From JAOPZW01 sp963803375 (GTDB taxonomy: Bacteria > Actinomycetota > Thermoleophilia > Solirubrobacterales > Solirubrobacteraceae), in the NCBI GenBank assembly GCA_963803375.1, contig CAWDMB010000008.1:310001-374000 (forward strand): a DNA stretch of 64,000 bases, given 5' to 3'. Within the stretch, counting starts at the first letter, position 1, and each line of letters opens with the position of its first letter. The position numbers and the translations under genes were made by a program. The notes below the pieces were generated by a model. That model had not been told where the DNA came from. It did no database searches and saw only the letters and a list, made by a program, of their open reading frames with translations. This document shows, piece after piece, positions 1-7,992 of this stretch.

Positions 1-987
1 CACGAGCTCGTGCCCTACGCGCGCCTCGGGCCGGTCGGGCGCGAGCGCGTCGAGCGCGCCTACTGGGGCGGCGCCGCCTTCGAGTACTGGTCGCACGCCG
101 CGTGCGTGCTGCCGCTCGAGAGCTGGCCGCTGTTCGGCTTTCGCCGCCGCGCGTACCGCGCGCGGGGCTGGCGCTGGCACGCCGTGCCCGAGCACGCGGT
201 GCCGGCCGTGCTCGCGCGCCTGCGGGCCGAGGGCCCGATGACCGTGACCGAGCTCGGCGGCGCGCGACGCACGACGGAGTGGTGGGACTGGTCGGAGGTC
301 AAGGTCGCGGTCGAGTGGCTGCTCGACGTCGGCGAGGTCGTCTGCACGACGCGCCGCGGCTGGCGGCGTGTCTACGACCTGCCCGAGCGAGCGCTGCCGG
401 CCAAGCTGCTCGCGGACGAGCCCGACGACGACGCCTGCCTGCGCGCCCTCGTGGCGCAGGCCGGCCGCGCGCTCGGCGTCGGGACGCGCGCCGACCTGGC
501 CGACGTGCACCGCCTCAAGGGCGAGCAGGTCGACGCCGTCGTCGCCGACACCGGGCTCGTCCCGGTCGAGGTCGAGGGCTGGGGCGTCCCGGCGTGGGCC
601 GATCCCGCCGCGCTCGAGGCGCGCTCGCACGGGCGCCATCGCACGACGCTGCTCTCGCCGTTCGACTCGCTCGTGTGGGACCGACGGCGAACGGAGCGGG
701 TCTTCGCGTTCGCACATCGTCTCGAGGCCTACGTGCCCGCCGCCAGGCGCGAGCACGGCTACTACGCGATGCCGCTGCTCGCCGGCGGGCGGCTCGTCGG
801 CCGCGTCGATCCCAAGCGCGAGGGCACGACGCTGTACGCGCGCGCGCTGAGCGTGGCGCCGCGGGCGATCGAGGCGATGGCCGTGGCGCTGCGCGAGGCG
901 GCGGCGTGGGTCGGGTGCGACGCGGTCGTGCTGGGCCGGGTCGAGCCGGCTCGCGCCCGGGCGCCGCTCGCCGCGGCGCTGGCATAG
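1..987 (+). CDS. Winged-helix YcaQ-like protein (HTH_42 family), 5' end cut by window
   Basis: The reading frame is open to the first base, so the N-terminus lies outside the window and the GTG at position 10 is probably not the true start. About 328 residues are visible; family members are usually around 400. The motif FEYWSHAACVLP and the following ESWPLFGFRRR are typical of the YcaQ / HTH_42 family. That family includes the E. coli interstrand-crosslink DNA glycosylase YcaQ and the Streptomyces AlkZ self-resistance glycosylases. The later FDSLVWDRRR and GYYAMPLLAGG segments also fit. The family assignment is read from sequence; a crosslink-unhooking or other glycosylase role is inferred from relatives. 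It is convergent with the xseA-xseB-enolase operon. Confidence 0.8.
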   Translation, partial: HELVPYARLGPVGRERVERAYWGGAAFEYWSHAACVLPLESWPLFGFRRRAYRARGWRWHAVPEHAVPAVLARLRAEGPMTVTELGGARRTTEWWDWSEVKVAVEWLLDVGEVVCTTRRGWRRVYDLPERALPAKLLADEPDDDACLRALVAQAGRALGVGTRADLADVHRLKGEQVDAVVADTGLVPVEVEGWGVPAWADPAALEARSHGRHRTTLLSPFDSLVWDRRRTERVFAFAHRLEAYVPAARREHGYYAMPLLAGGRLVGRVDPKREGTTLYARALSVAPRAIEAMAVALREAAAWVGCDAVVLGRVEPARARAPLAAALA

Positions 988-1013
988 GGGCGCGGCGCCG
1001 GGGCGCGCCGTCG

Positions 1014-2066
1014 TCAGGCGCGGCGCCGGAAGCCAGTCGGCTCCGGAGCCGGGTCGAGCGGGCTCTCGGGCAGCCCGGGTGGCGGGTCGGGCGCGTTGAA
1101 GGCGCCCGGCGCGACGTCGTTCGGCGCGTCGGGGTGGAAGAGGCCGGCGAGGAGCTGGATCTGCCCGCGGCCGACGCCGAGCTCGAACTGCCCGCCGCCG
1201 TACATCCCGATGCCGCGCGCCGCGCAGTGGTCGTAGGCCGCGAAGAGCTCGCGCAGCGGCCCGAAGCGCGACGGCTTGACGTTGACCATCCGCGGCGGGA
1301 AGGGGAGCGCCGCGATGTCGGCGACCGCGTGGATGTTGGCGTCCCACGTGATGCGGTCGCGGTGCGGGCGCAGGACGGCATCGGTCTCCGGGGTGAGCTT
1401 GGGGTCCTCGATCCAGGCCTCGGGGAAGGCCTCGGCCACGCGCGCGTAGAGCTCGGCGTCGGCGCCCTGGTCGACGATCGAGCCCTCGTAGAGGCCCTTG
1501 AGGTCGATCGAGTCGACGGCGCCGGTCGCCCGCAGCGCGTCGAAGGTCTCCGGCGTCCAGTCGCTCGTGGCGTCGAGCTTGAAGCGCGTGCCCGGGTAGC
1601 GCTCGAGCCGGCGCGTCACGGGCTCGAGCGTCGGCGGCTCGCCCAGCCGCAGCGAGACGACGTAGCGCACGGGCCGCGGCTCGCGCCCGAGCGCCTCGTG
1701 CAGCGCGAGGCCGGCCTGGCGCAGCGCGAGGTCGAGCGCCGCGGACTCGTAGGCCCACACCCGGTACCGGCGCGAGGGCTCGCGGACGGGCGCGGCGGGC
1801 CACAGGTCGAGCGCCTCGACGTGGTCGCAGAACGCCTCGAGCCTCCAGCGGCCGGCGAGCGGCTGTACCGCCCCCGCCGCCTGGAGCGCCTGCTGGTCGA
1901 GGCCGTCGTAGGTGACGTCCTCGCCGGCGCCCTCCGCGCCCGCGCCGCGCAGGCGGATCTCCGTGCTCTCGCGGCGGAAGTCGCTCGACACGTCGAGCGC
2001 CAGCCCGCGCAGCGCGTAGTCCTCGACGACGAGCGGCAGGTCGGCGACCGCCTCCCAGGTCGTCAC
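1014..2066 (-). CDS. Enolase-superfamily (mandelate racemase/muconate-type) protein
   Basis: A 350-residue protein with the order of barrel residues expected of the enolase superfamily. A lysine lies in RFKLDAT, acidic metal-ligand candidates lie in SIDLKG, WIEDPKL and TWDANIH, and a second lysine lies in VNVKPSRFG near residue 270. Members abstract a proton alpha to a carboxylate using Mg2+, but the substrate cannot be read from sequence. The usual KxK pair of the muconate/OSBS subgroup is reduced to one lysine, so a specific racemase or synthase name is not justified. The start is GTG and overlaps the xseB stop by 4 nt, so it is the third gene of an xseA-xseB operon. A link to DNA repair is not evident. 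Confidence 0.72.
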   Translation of the reverse strand: MTTWEAVADLPLVVEDYALRGLALDVSSDFRRESTEIRLRGAGAEGAGEDVTYDGLDQQALQAAGAVQPLAGRWRLEAFCDHVEALDLWPAAPVREPSRRYRVWAYESAALDLALRQAGLALHEALGREPRPVRYVVSLRLGEPPTLEPVTRRLERYPGTRFKLDATSDWTPETFDALRATGAVDSIDLKGLYEGSIVDQGADAELYARVAEAFPEAWIEDPKLTPETDAVLRPHRDRITWDANIHAVADIAALPFPPRMVNVKPSRFGPLRELFAAYDHCAARGIGMYGGGQFELGVGRGQIQLLAGLFHPDAPNDVAPGAFNAPDPPPGLPESPLDPAPEPTGFRRRA

Positions 2067-2278
2067 GGCGCCTCCAGCCGCGCGACGAGCTCCTCGAGGC
2101 GCAGCTCCTCGAGGCCGCGCCCGACCTCGTCGAGCTCGCCCGCGCAGAACTCGACGAGGCCGCGACCCTCGCGCACGAGCTCGAGCGTCTCGCGCAGACC
2201 GGCCTCGCCGGAGTCCAGGCGCTTGATGATCTGCTCCAGGCGCGCGGTCGCCGCCTCGTAGCTCAGTCCCTCAGCCAT
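2063..2278 (-). CDS. xseB: Exodeoxyribonuclease VII small subunit
   Basis: A 71-residue acidic helical protein beginning MAEGLSYEAATARLEQIIKR, with the LDSGEAGLRETLELVREG stretch characteristic of the XseB family. It forms the helical sheath around the catalytic large subunit in exonuclease VII, which trims single-stranded DNA. The length is normal for the family. Its ATG lies inside the end of xseA (8-nt overlap), and its stop overlaps the GTG of the enolase-like gene by 4 nt, so the three are almost certainly cotranscribed and translationally coupled. Confidence 0.9.
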   Translation of the reverse strand: MAEGLSYEAATARLEQIIKRLDSGEAGLRETLELVREGRGLVEFCAGELDEVGRGLEELRLEELVARLEAP

Positions 2279-3596
2279 CGCCGCCGTCCACGGTCGCGTC
2301 GACCGCGCCGTCGGCGAAGCGCACGCGCAGGGCGCGCGCCGCGCGCGCGTCGCCGGCGCCCGCGACGAGGCCGCCCGCACGGTCCTCGACGAGCGCGAAG
2401 CCGCGCGCGAGCACGCGCTCGGGGTCGTGGGCCTCGAGCGCCGCGGCCAGGCCATCCAGGCCGGAGCGCCGGGCCGCCGCCCCCGGCCCGCCGGCGGCGG
2501 CCGCCCGCCGCGCCAGGCCGTCGGCGCGCCCGTGCAGCGCGGCGCGCTCCTCGCGCACCGTGCGCGTGGCGCTGGCTCGGACCTCGCGCAGGCCCTGGTG
2601 CAGGCGGCGGCGCTCGCGCGCGAGGTGCGCCCCCGGCGCGCGCGAGAGGTGCGCGAGGTGGCGCGCGCGCTCGAGCACCGCCCGGCGCGCATGGGCGGCC
2701 AGGCGGCCGCCGGCCTGCCGGACGGCGACACGCGCCTGCGCGCAGTGCAGGGGGGCGGCGGCCTCGGCCGCGTGCGTGGGGGTCGAGCAGCTGACGGCCG
2801 CGACGTCGTCGAGCAGCGTGCGGTCGGTGTGGTGGCCGACCGAGGCGACCACGGGCACGCGCAGGAGCGCGACCGTGCGGCAGAGCGTCTCGTCGCAGAA
2901 GCAGAAGAGGTCGGCCAGCGAGCCGCCGCCGCGCGCGACGACGACGACCTCGATCTCGGGCACGGACGCGAGGTCCTGGAGCGCGCGCGTGATCGCGGGC
3001 GCCGCGCGCCGGTCCTGCACCGGGGCGAAGGCCCACACGACGCGCCCGGACCAGCCGCGGCGGCGCAGTCCCGCCAGCACGTCGTCGCGCGCCTTGCTGC
3101 CCTCGGCGCAGACGACCCCGACGCAGCGCGGGAGCGCGGGCCGCGCGAGGCGGCCCTGCGGCTCGAAGAGCCCCTCTGCGGCCAGCGAGCGACGCAGGGA
3201 CTCGAGCTGGGCGAGCAGGTCGCCCTCGCCGGCCACGCGCAGCGAGCCCACAGCGAACGAGAAGGCGGGCGACGACGTGCGCGACCCGGGGTAGAAGTCC
3301 GGCCCGCCGGCGACGACGAGCTGCGTGCCGTCGGCCAGCGCGCCCTCGGCCAGCCCCAGCGCCTCGAAGGCGTCGCGCCAGATCGAGCACGGGATCGCGC
3401 CGCCCGCGTCGCGCAGCTCGAAGAAGACCTTGGCCCGGCCGGCCCGGAACCCGAAGGCCTCGCCGAAGAGCTGCACGCGGGCGCGCTTGCGCAGCTCGTC
3501 GCGCAGCTTGGCGGCGTAGGCGCCGACCGGGAACGGCCCGGCGTGCGGCGAGCCCGCAATGCCCTCGGGGCGCGGCTGGGGCGGCGACGCGGCCAT
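2271..3596 (-). CDS. xseA: Exodeoxyribonuclease VII large subunit
   Basis: A 441-residue XseA. The N-terminal OB-fold region (about 20-120) contains VQLFGEAFGFRAGRAKVFFELRD. The catalytic domain carries the family signatures VVVARGGGSLADLFCFCDE and VVASVGHHTDRTLLDDVAA, followed by a long arginine-rich helical region where the small subunit binds. Exonuclease VII degrades single-stranded DNA from both ends and acts in mismatch repair and processing of damaged ends. The ATG is preceded by TAGCCT 9 nt upstream with no clear ribosome-binding site, consistent with a leaderless start. First gene of a three-gene operon. Confidence 0.93.
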   Translation of the reverse strand: MAASPPQPRPEGIAGSPHAGPFPVGAYAAKLRDELRKRARVQLFGEAFGFRAGRAKVFFELRDAGGAIPCSIWRDAFEALGLAEGALADGTQLVVAGGPDFYPGSRTSSPAFSFAVGSLRVAGEGDLLAQLESLRRSLAAEGLFEPQGRLARPALPRCVGVVCAEGSKARDDVLAGLRRRGWSGRVVWAFAPVQDRRAAPAITRALQDLASVPEIEVVVVARGGGSLADLFCFCDETLCRTVALLRVPVVASVGHHTDRTLLDDVAAVSCSTPTHAAEAAAPLHCAQARVAVRQAGGRLAAHARRAVLERARHLAHLSRAPGAHLARERRRLHQGLREVRASATRTVREERAALHGRADGLARRAAAAGGPGAAARRSGLDGLAAALEAHDPERVLARGFALVEDRAGGLVAGAGDARAARALRVRFADGAVDATVDGGDG

Positions 3597-3605
3597 GGCG
3601 CCTCG

Positions 3606-3611
3606 AGGCTA
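3606..3611 (-). promoter_or_regulatory. Candidate -10 element (TAGCCT) of xseA
   Basis: Read on the minus strand, TAGCCT ends 9 nt before the xseA ATG. The spacing would place the transcription start at or almost at the start codon. No -35 match is evident. Part of the window-wide TANNNT-before-start pattern. Confidence 0.5.
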
Positions 3612-3718
3612 GTCGATGGCCCGGCGGGCGCCGTCGCGTGCCCAACGTTCTTGCGCGGTTTCCCTGATGACGGCAGATCTCGCCGGGGTCATACTCGAGA
3701 GCACCGATCGGAGTCACG

Positions 3719-4315
3719 ATGTCCTCGCGCTTGTGTGCTCAGGGTGAGCTTGCCCGGGGAAGGGTGAGCGCGACGGGTATCGCTGCGTCCGCGACGGACG
3801 ATGAGCAGGTCGTGCTGCGTGACGGCTCGCGCGTCGTGATCCGCCCCTTGGCCACTGGTGACGCGATTGCGATCGACACGTGGTTCGCGGGCCTCGGGGC
3901 GGAGACCCGCTACGCGCGCTTCCTCGCCACGGTCAACAGGCTGGATTCACGGACCCGCTCGGAGCTCGCGCAGGTTGACCACCGCGACCACGAGGCCGTC
4001 ACGGCTGTGGCTCCGGACGGAACGACCATCGGGATCGCACGCTACCTGCGAGTACCCCAGCCGGGGAGGGCGGAGGTCGCGGTCGCCGTGGCCGACCACT
4101 GGAGGGGACGCGGCATCGCCAGCCTGCTGCTGCGGCGGATCGCGGTGAGGGCGCGCGCCGCCGATATCCACACCTTCGTCGCGCTGTGTCTGGTGTCGAA
4201 CGACGCCATCCTCCGTCTCCTCAGCCGACTCGGCCCTTCGACGATCGGACCGGCCTCTGCAGGGCTCGTGGAGGTGCGCATCGACCTGACCCGCGCGTCC
4301 CAGAAGGCGAGCTGA
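3719..4315 (+). CDS. GNAT-family N-acetyltransferase
   Basis: A 198-residue protein with one GNAT domain (about residues 32-180). The opening VVLRDGSRVVIRPLATGDA and the acetyl-CoA loop VADHWRGRGIASLLLRR (pattern Q/RxxGxG/A) are the visible signatures. It would transfer an acetyl group from acetyl-CoA to an amine; the acceptor is unknown. GGAG at 3710-3713 gives a normal ribosome-binding site for the ATG, and TGACGG (3668) with CATACT (3690) could be its promoter. The 30-residue N-terminal extension is non-conserved in appearance. Base composition is visibly less GC-rich than the neighbours, which may indicate acquisition. It is convergent with the next gene. Confidence 0.78.
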   Translation: MSSRLCAQGELARGRVSATGIAASATDDEQVVLRDGSRVVIRPLATGDAIAIDTWFAGLGAETRYARFLATVNRLDSRTRSELAQVDHRDHEAVTAVAPDGTTIGIARYLRVPQPGRAEVAVAVADHWRGRGIASLLLRRIAVRARAADIHTFVALCLVSNDAILRLLSRLGPSTIGPASAGLVEVRIDLTRASQKAS

Positions 4316-4346
4316 GCACGGCGATGCGCTGGTGGTTCGCGGTCGC

Positions 4347-4625
4347 CTACGCCCGCGGGTCGTCGACGGACGGCAGCGGCGCGATGCCGTCCTCGTGCGG
4401 CATCCCACGCACCTCGCCGCTGTAGCCCAGGCGCGTTAGCCGCGCGATCTCGCGCTCGCCCGCGATGCGGGCCGGGTGGCCCTCGGGGAGCCCGGCGACG
4501 AGACGCGCGATGCGGTTGCGCAGCTGCAGTGCGAAGTGGGGCGTCGAGGCGCCCGTGAGCTGGCGCACGTCCTCCACGGTGACCGCGCGGCCAGGGGTGC
4601 GGTTGGGGCTCTCAGCTTCGCTCAC
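4347..4625 (-). CDS. Small conserved-looking protein of unknown function
   Basis: A 92-residue, hydrophilic and helix-rich protein with no signal peptide or membrane segment. Its middle part (VEDVRQLTGASTPHFALQLR) resembles a short helical binding domain. I do not recognise a family. GTG start; its first bases overlap the stop of the upstream lipoprotein gene by 4 nt (GTGA), which strongly supports both reading frames and cotranscription with that envelope protein. Confidence 0.6.
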   Translation of the reverse strand: MSEAESPNRTPGRAVTVEDVRQLTGASTPHFALQLRNRIARLVAGLPEGHPARIAGEREIARLTRLGYSGEVRGMPHEDGIAPLPSVDDPRA

Positions 4626-5812
4626 GGGCTTGCGCGCCGGCGCGCGTCGACCCGGCGAATCTCCAGCAGCGCGTCGATCTGGCCCTGCGTCGCGACGGAG
4701 ATCGCGCGGTCGTCGCCGACGATCCAGCCGTGATTGTAGACCCCGCGCACGGGGTCGCTGCGGAAGCCGGGCTGGATGTCGAGCAGGAACTCACGCACCG
4801 GCGCGCCGACCGCGTCGGCGTCGCCGAGCACGAGCAGCGGGCCGTAGGTGCCGGCGGCCGAGAGCGGCGCGGCGGCCGCGGCGTCGAGCGGCGCGGCGGC
4901 GCGGGCGAAGACGAGGCCGTGCCCCGGGTCGACGACCCCCCAGCCCGTCGAGCGGTCCAGGAAGCGGGCGAAGGCGATCGCGTTGCGCTGGGGGTCCGGG
5001 CCGGCGATGCGCGTGACCGTGCCGAGCCGGCCGAGCGCAGCCTGCACCTTGGCGGAGACCGCGCGCTCGGGACCGAGCACGTAGATGCGCGGGCGCCCGT
5101 GGGCGGCGAGCGCCGCACGCGTCTCGGCCGGGATGCGGTCGCGGGCCACGTAGAGCACCGGGTCCCCCGACTTCGCCGCCCACGCCGCCGCCGGCATCGC
5201 GAAGGCGGGAGCGTCCGCCGACGTGACGAGGACGCTGCGGCTCGCGCCACCGCGCGCCGCGGCCGAGAACGCGTCGAGCGCGCGCGCGAGCGCGAAGGGG
5301 TCGCGGCCGGCGACGTCGGCGGTCCGCAACCGCTCGGGTCGGGCGACATCGCCGACCCGGATGAGCTGGGCGCCTCCGGCGCGCCGAGCGCCGACGGGCG
5401 CCAGCGCCGCGAGCGCCTCGGCGCTGGCCGCGGGCAGCTCGCGGCCGTCGGAGAGCAGCACGGCCGCGCGGAGCGGTGGGGCCGCGAGGACCGCACCGGC
5501 GACGCCGGCCCGCCAGTCGCGGCCGTCGAGCAGCGCCACCGCGCGTGGGCGGCTCGTCGCGCCGGTGGCCGGGAAGACCGCGCGGGCCACGCCCGCGGCG
5601 TCGGCTACGGGGTCGGCGCCGCCGATGCGCGTCGTGTTCTTCGTCGCGACGGCCGGGAAGCCGAGGTCGGCCGACGCGTTGGGCTGCGTGCCCTCGACGC
5701 GGATGACCGTCGGCGCGGGCCGCTCGACGGTCGCCGAGCCGCCCGCGCGCCCGCAGCCCGCGGCAGCGAGCGCCGTGGCGAGAATCGCGGTGAGGGTCGT
5801 CGTGGCGCGCAT
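4622..5812 (-). CDS. Lipoprotein with cell-wall-binding-repeat-2-like domains
   Basis: A 396-residue protein with a signal peptide ending in the lipobox LAAAGC, so the mature protein should be lipid-anchored at Cys20. The rest shows repeats resembling CWB2 domains. Segments such as RIGGADPVADAAGVARAVF, then AVALLDGRDWRAGVAGAVLA and AAVLLSDGRELPAAS, match the family's 'GxDRxATA ... VLxASGxxFPDALAA ... PILLT' rhythm. The pattern recurs around residues 195-300 and less clearly to the C-terminus. CWB2 repeats anchor proteins to the envelope in Firmicutes and Actinobacteria. TACCGT lies 13 nt before the ATG. It is cotranscribed with the 92-residue protein. Confidence 0.7.
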   Translation of the reverse strand: MRATTTLTAILATALAAAGCGRAGGSATVERPAPTVIRVEGTQPNASADLGFPAVATKNTTRIGGADPVADAAGVARAVFPATGATSRPRAVALLDGRDWRAGVAGAVLAAPPLRAAVLLSDGRELPAASAEALAALAPVGARRAGGAQLIRVGDVARPERLRTADVAGRDPFALARALDAFSAAARGGASRSVLVTSADAPAFAMPAAAWAAKSGDPVLYVARDRIPAETRAALAAHGRPRIYVLGPERAVSAKVQAALGRLGTVTRIAGPDPQRNAIAFARFLDRSTGWGVVDPGHGLVFARAAAPLDAAAAAPLSAAGTYGPLLVLGDADAVGAPVREFLLDIQPGFRSDPVRGVYNHGWIVGDDRAISVATQGQIDALLEIRRVDARRRASP

Positions 5813-5859
5813 GGGACGCGGCGCAACGGTACCGGGGTGCGCTCGACTGAACGCTGCCG

Positions 5860-5865
5860 TATGCT
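5860..5865 (+). promoter_or_regulatory. Candidate -10 element (TATGCT) of the acyl-CoA dehydrogenase gene
   Basis: TATGCT is followed by exactly 6 nt and then the ATG at 5872, with no Shine-Dalgarno. The expected transcription start coincides with the A of the ATG, so this is a textbook leaderless layout. Confidence 0.55.
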
Positions 5866-5871
5866 CGACTG

Positions 5872-7161
5872 ATGGACTTCCGCCTCAGCGACGAGCAGCT
5901 CGACTTCCGGGCCCACTGCCACGCGTTCGCGCGCGACGTGGTCCGCCCGGCCGCGCCACTCCACGACCGCGAGCAGTCCGTCCCGCACGAGGTCATCCGC
6001 GAGGCGCGCGCGCGCGGCCTGCACGGCCTCGAGCTGATCCAGCGCACGTCGCTCGACGAGAGCGGCCTCATGAACGCCATCTACGCCGAGGAGCTGCACT
6101 GGGGCTGTGCCGGGATCGCCCTGGCGATCTCGGCCTCCTCGCTGGCCGCGGCCGGGATCGCCGCCGCGGGCACCCCCGAGCAGATCGCGCGCTGGGTGCC
6201 GGCCTGCTTCGGCGAGGGCGACGAGGTCGGCGTCGGCGCGTACGCCGTGACCGAGGCCGACGCGGGCTCGGACGTGAGCTCGCTGCGCACGACGGCGCGC
6301 CGCGACGGCGACGAGTGGGTGCTCGACGGCGCCAAGGTCTTCATCTCCAACGGCGGCCTGGCCGACGTCACGGTCGTCGTCGCCACCGTCGACCCGGAGC
6401 TCGGCCATCGTGGGCAGGCGTCGTTCGTCGTCGAGCGCGATGCGCCAGGGTTCGTGATGGCGCGCAAGGAGGACAAGCTCGGCATCCGCGCCTCGCAGAC
6501 GGCCGAGCTCGTGCTCGAGGACGTCCGCGTGCCGATGGACCACCTCCTGGGCGGGCTCGATCGCCTCGAGGCCAAGCTCGAGCGCGCCGGCAACGGCGAG
6601 CGCTCGCGCGGCTCGGGTGCGCTGGCCACCTTCGAGGTGACGCGGCCGTTCGTGGGCGCGAGCGCTCTGGGGATAGCGCGTGCCGCGTACGAGTGGACGC
6701 TCGACCGGCTCGAGGGGCGCCGCGACGCGAACGGCCCGCTGCTCGAGCAGCAGCGCGTGCAGCAGGTGCTCGCCGATGTCGCCACGGAGATCGACGCGGC
6801 GCGGCTGCTCGTGTGGCGCGCGGCCTGGATGGCGCGCAACGGCCTCCCGATGACCGCGGGACAGGGCTCGATGAGCAAGCTCAAGGCCGGCGAGGTCGCC
6901 ATGTGGGCGACGACGGCGCTCATGGACCTAGTCGGCGCGGACGCCTCGCTTACCGAGCACCCACTCGAGAAGTGGTTCCGCGACGCCAAGATCTACCAGG
7001 TGTTCGAGGGCACCTCGCAGATGCAACGGCTCGTCATCGCGCGGATGCAGACGGCCGACCACCGGCGCGCCGCCGTCGCCGACGAGGCGGTCGCGGCCGC
7101 TGGCCGGTCGGGCACGCCGAACGTCATCGGCGACGCCGTGAGGGCGGTCGCGGCCGGGTAG
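5872..7161 (+). CDS. Acyl-CoA dehydrogenase
   Basis: A 429-residue flavoprotein of the acyl-CoA dehydrogenase family, somewhat longer than the typical 380-400. The N-terminal helical domain starts MDFRLSDEQLDFR. The FAD/substrate signature GVGAYAVTEADAGSDVSSLRT lies around residue 120-140. The C-terminal IYQVFEGTSQMQRLVIARM carries the position of the catalytic glutamate (FEGTS). It should introduce a C2-C3 double bond into an acyl-CoA, passing electrons to ETF. Chain-length specificity cannot be read. No other beta-oxidation gene is adjacent. The start fits the TATGCT element 6 nt upstream. Confidence 0.92.
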   Translation: MDFRLSDEQLDFRAHCHAFARDVVRPAAPLHDREQSVPHEVIREARARGLHGLELIQRTSLDESGLMNAIYAEELHWGCAGIALAISASSLAAAGIAAAGTPEQIARWVPACFGEGDEVGVGAYAVTEADAGSDVSSLRTTARRDGDEWVLDGAKVFISNGGLADVTVVVATVDPELGHRGQASFVVERDAPGFVMARKEDKLGIRASQTAELVLEDVRVPMDHLLGGLDRLEAKLERAGNGERSRGSGALATFEVTRPFVGASALGIARAAYEWTLDRLEGRRDANGPLLEQQRVQQVLADVATEIDAARLLVWRAAWMARNGLPMTAGQGSMSKLKAGEVAMWATTALMDLVGADASLTEHPLEKWFRDAKIYQVFEGTSQMQRLVIARMQTADHRRAAVADEAVAAAGRSGTPNVIGDAVRAVAAG

Positions 7162-7180
7162 CCGCTACAGTCTCCGCCTT

Positions 7181-7320
7181 CATGCCGAGTCCCCGGGTGG
7201 TTCCGGGGAACGGGGGACCCACGTTGTTTGGGGCTAACCGCCCGGCCTGATGGCCGAGCGGGGCGCCGGCTCTTTCCGCGCCAGCCCGTCAGCTAACCCC
7301 GTAGGCCGACGAAAGAGAGC
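7181..7320 (+). ncRNA. c-di-AMP riboswitch (ydaO-yuaA type)
   Basis: The leader between the acyl-CoA dehydrogenase stop and the next ATG contains, in order, the landmarks of the ydaO-yuaA motif. These are GCCGAGTCC, GGAACGGGGGACCCA, TTGGGGCTAACCG, a variable stem (CCGGCCTGATGGCCGAGCGGG region), and the strongly conserved 3' block CCGTCAGCTAACCCCGTAGGC followed by GACGAAAGAGAG. In Actinobacteria this riboswitch controls cell-wall hydrolase genes such as rpf and NlpC/P60 genes, turning them off when c-di-AMP is high. The downstream gene here is exactly such a hydrolase. A TACAGT hexamer at 7166 could be its -10. The identification is by eye. Confidence 0.88.
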
Positions 7321-7327
7321 CGTTGCG

Positions 7328-7885
7328 ATGCGGGGCCTTCCCGTGACCCTGATGTTGATGCTGTGCGCGCTGGGCCTGTCGGCTCCGGCCGCGCTCGCCG
7401 CTCCCGCCGCGACGGGCGGGACCCCCTACGACGACCCCGCGTACCCCCCGACGGTAGCCGCCGACGCTGCCCAGGTCGTCGACGGCCGGGCAGTTGCGCC
7501 AGCGGACGCGCCCGTCGCGGTCGAGCGCGCGATCCTCGCCGCCAACGAGATCATCGGCAAGCCCTACGTCTACGGCGGCGGCCATTCGCTGGGCAAGAAG
7601 ATCGCCGCCGGCTACGACTGCTCGGGCACCGTCTCGTATGCGCTGCGCGGCGCGAAGCTGCTGAAGACGCCGCTGGACTCCTCGTCGTTCGCGAGCTGGG
7701 GACTGGCGGGGCGCGGAGCGTGGATCACCGTCTACACGAACCCGGGGCACGCGTTCGCGGTCATCGCCGGGCTGCGGCTGGACACCAGCGCGGCGGGCGA
7801 TCCGAGCGGCGCCAAGGGCCCGCGCTGGCGCCCGGTGCTGCGCTCGACGCGCGGGTTCACGGCCCGCCACCCGAAGAGCCTCTAG
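7328..7885 (+). CDS. Secreted NlpC/P60-like peptidoglycan hydrolase under riboswitch control
   Basis: A 185-residue precursor: signal peptide of about 24 residues ending PAALAAPAA, a linker, then an NlpC/P60-like fold. The catalytic cysteine is in AGYDCSGTVSYAL. KPYVYGGGHS is the characteristic strand just before it, and the histidine is in PGHAFAVIAG. Such enzymes cleave peptide bonds in peptidoglycan stems. I chose the ATG at 7328 because the alternative ATG at 7250 lies inside the riboswitch and would put arginine-rich residues before the signal peptide. AAGAGAG at 7312 may serve as ribosome-binding site. The domain is short and ends soon after the histidine, so the third catalytic residue is uncertain. 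Confidence 0.85.
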   Translation: MRGLPVTLMLMLCALGLSAPAALAAPAATGGTPYDDPAYPPTVAADAAQVVDGRAVAPADAPVAVERAILAANEIIGKPYVYGGGHSLGKKIAAGYDCSGTVSYALRGAKLLKTPLDSSSFASWGLAGRGAWITVYTNPGHAFAVIAGLRLDTSAAGDPSGAKGPRWRPVLRSTRGFTARHPKSL

Positions 7886-7992
7886 CAGCCGACGCGCGGC
7901 CTCCCGCCCCGCGAGCGCGAGGAAGCGGCTGTGCCCTGCGTCGACGCTGCATTACGCTAGAAGGTCCACAGACCAGCGATTGAGGAGGCCCA

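Noticed and set aside
7250..7327. Earlier ATG for the NlpC/P60-like gene
   Set aside because: It lies within the c-di-AMP riboswitch and would place an arginine-rich stretch before a normal signal peptide.
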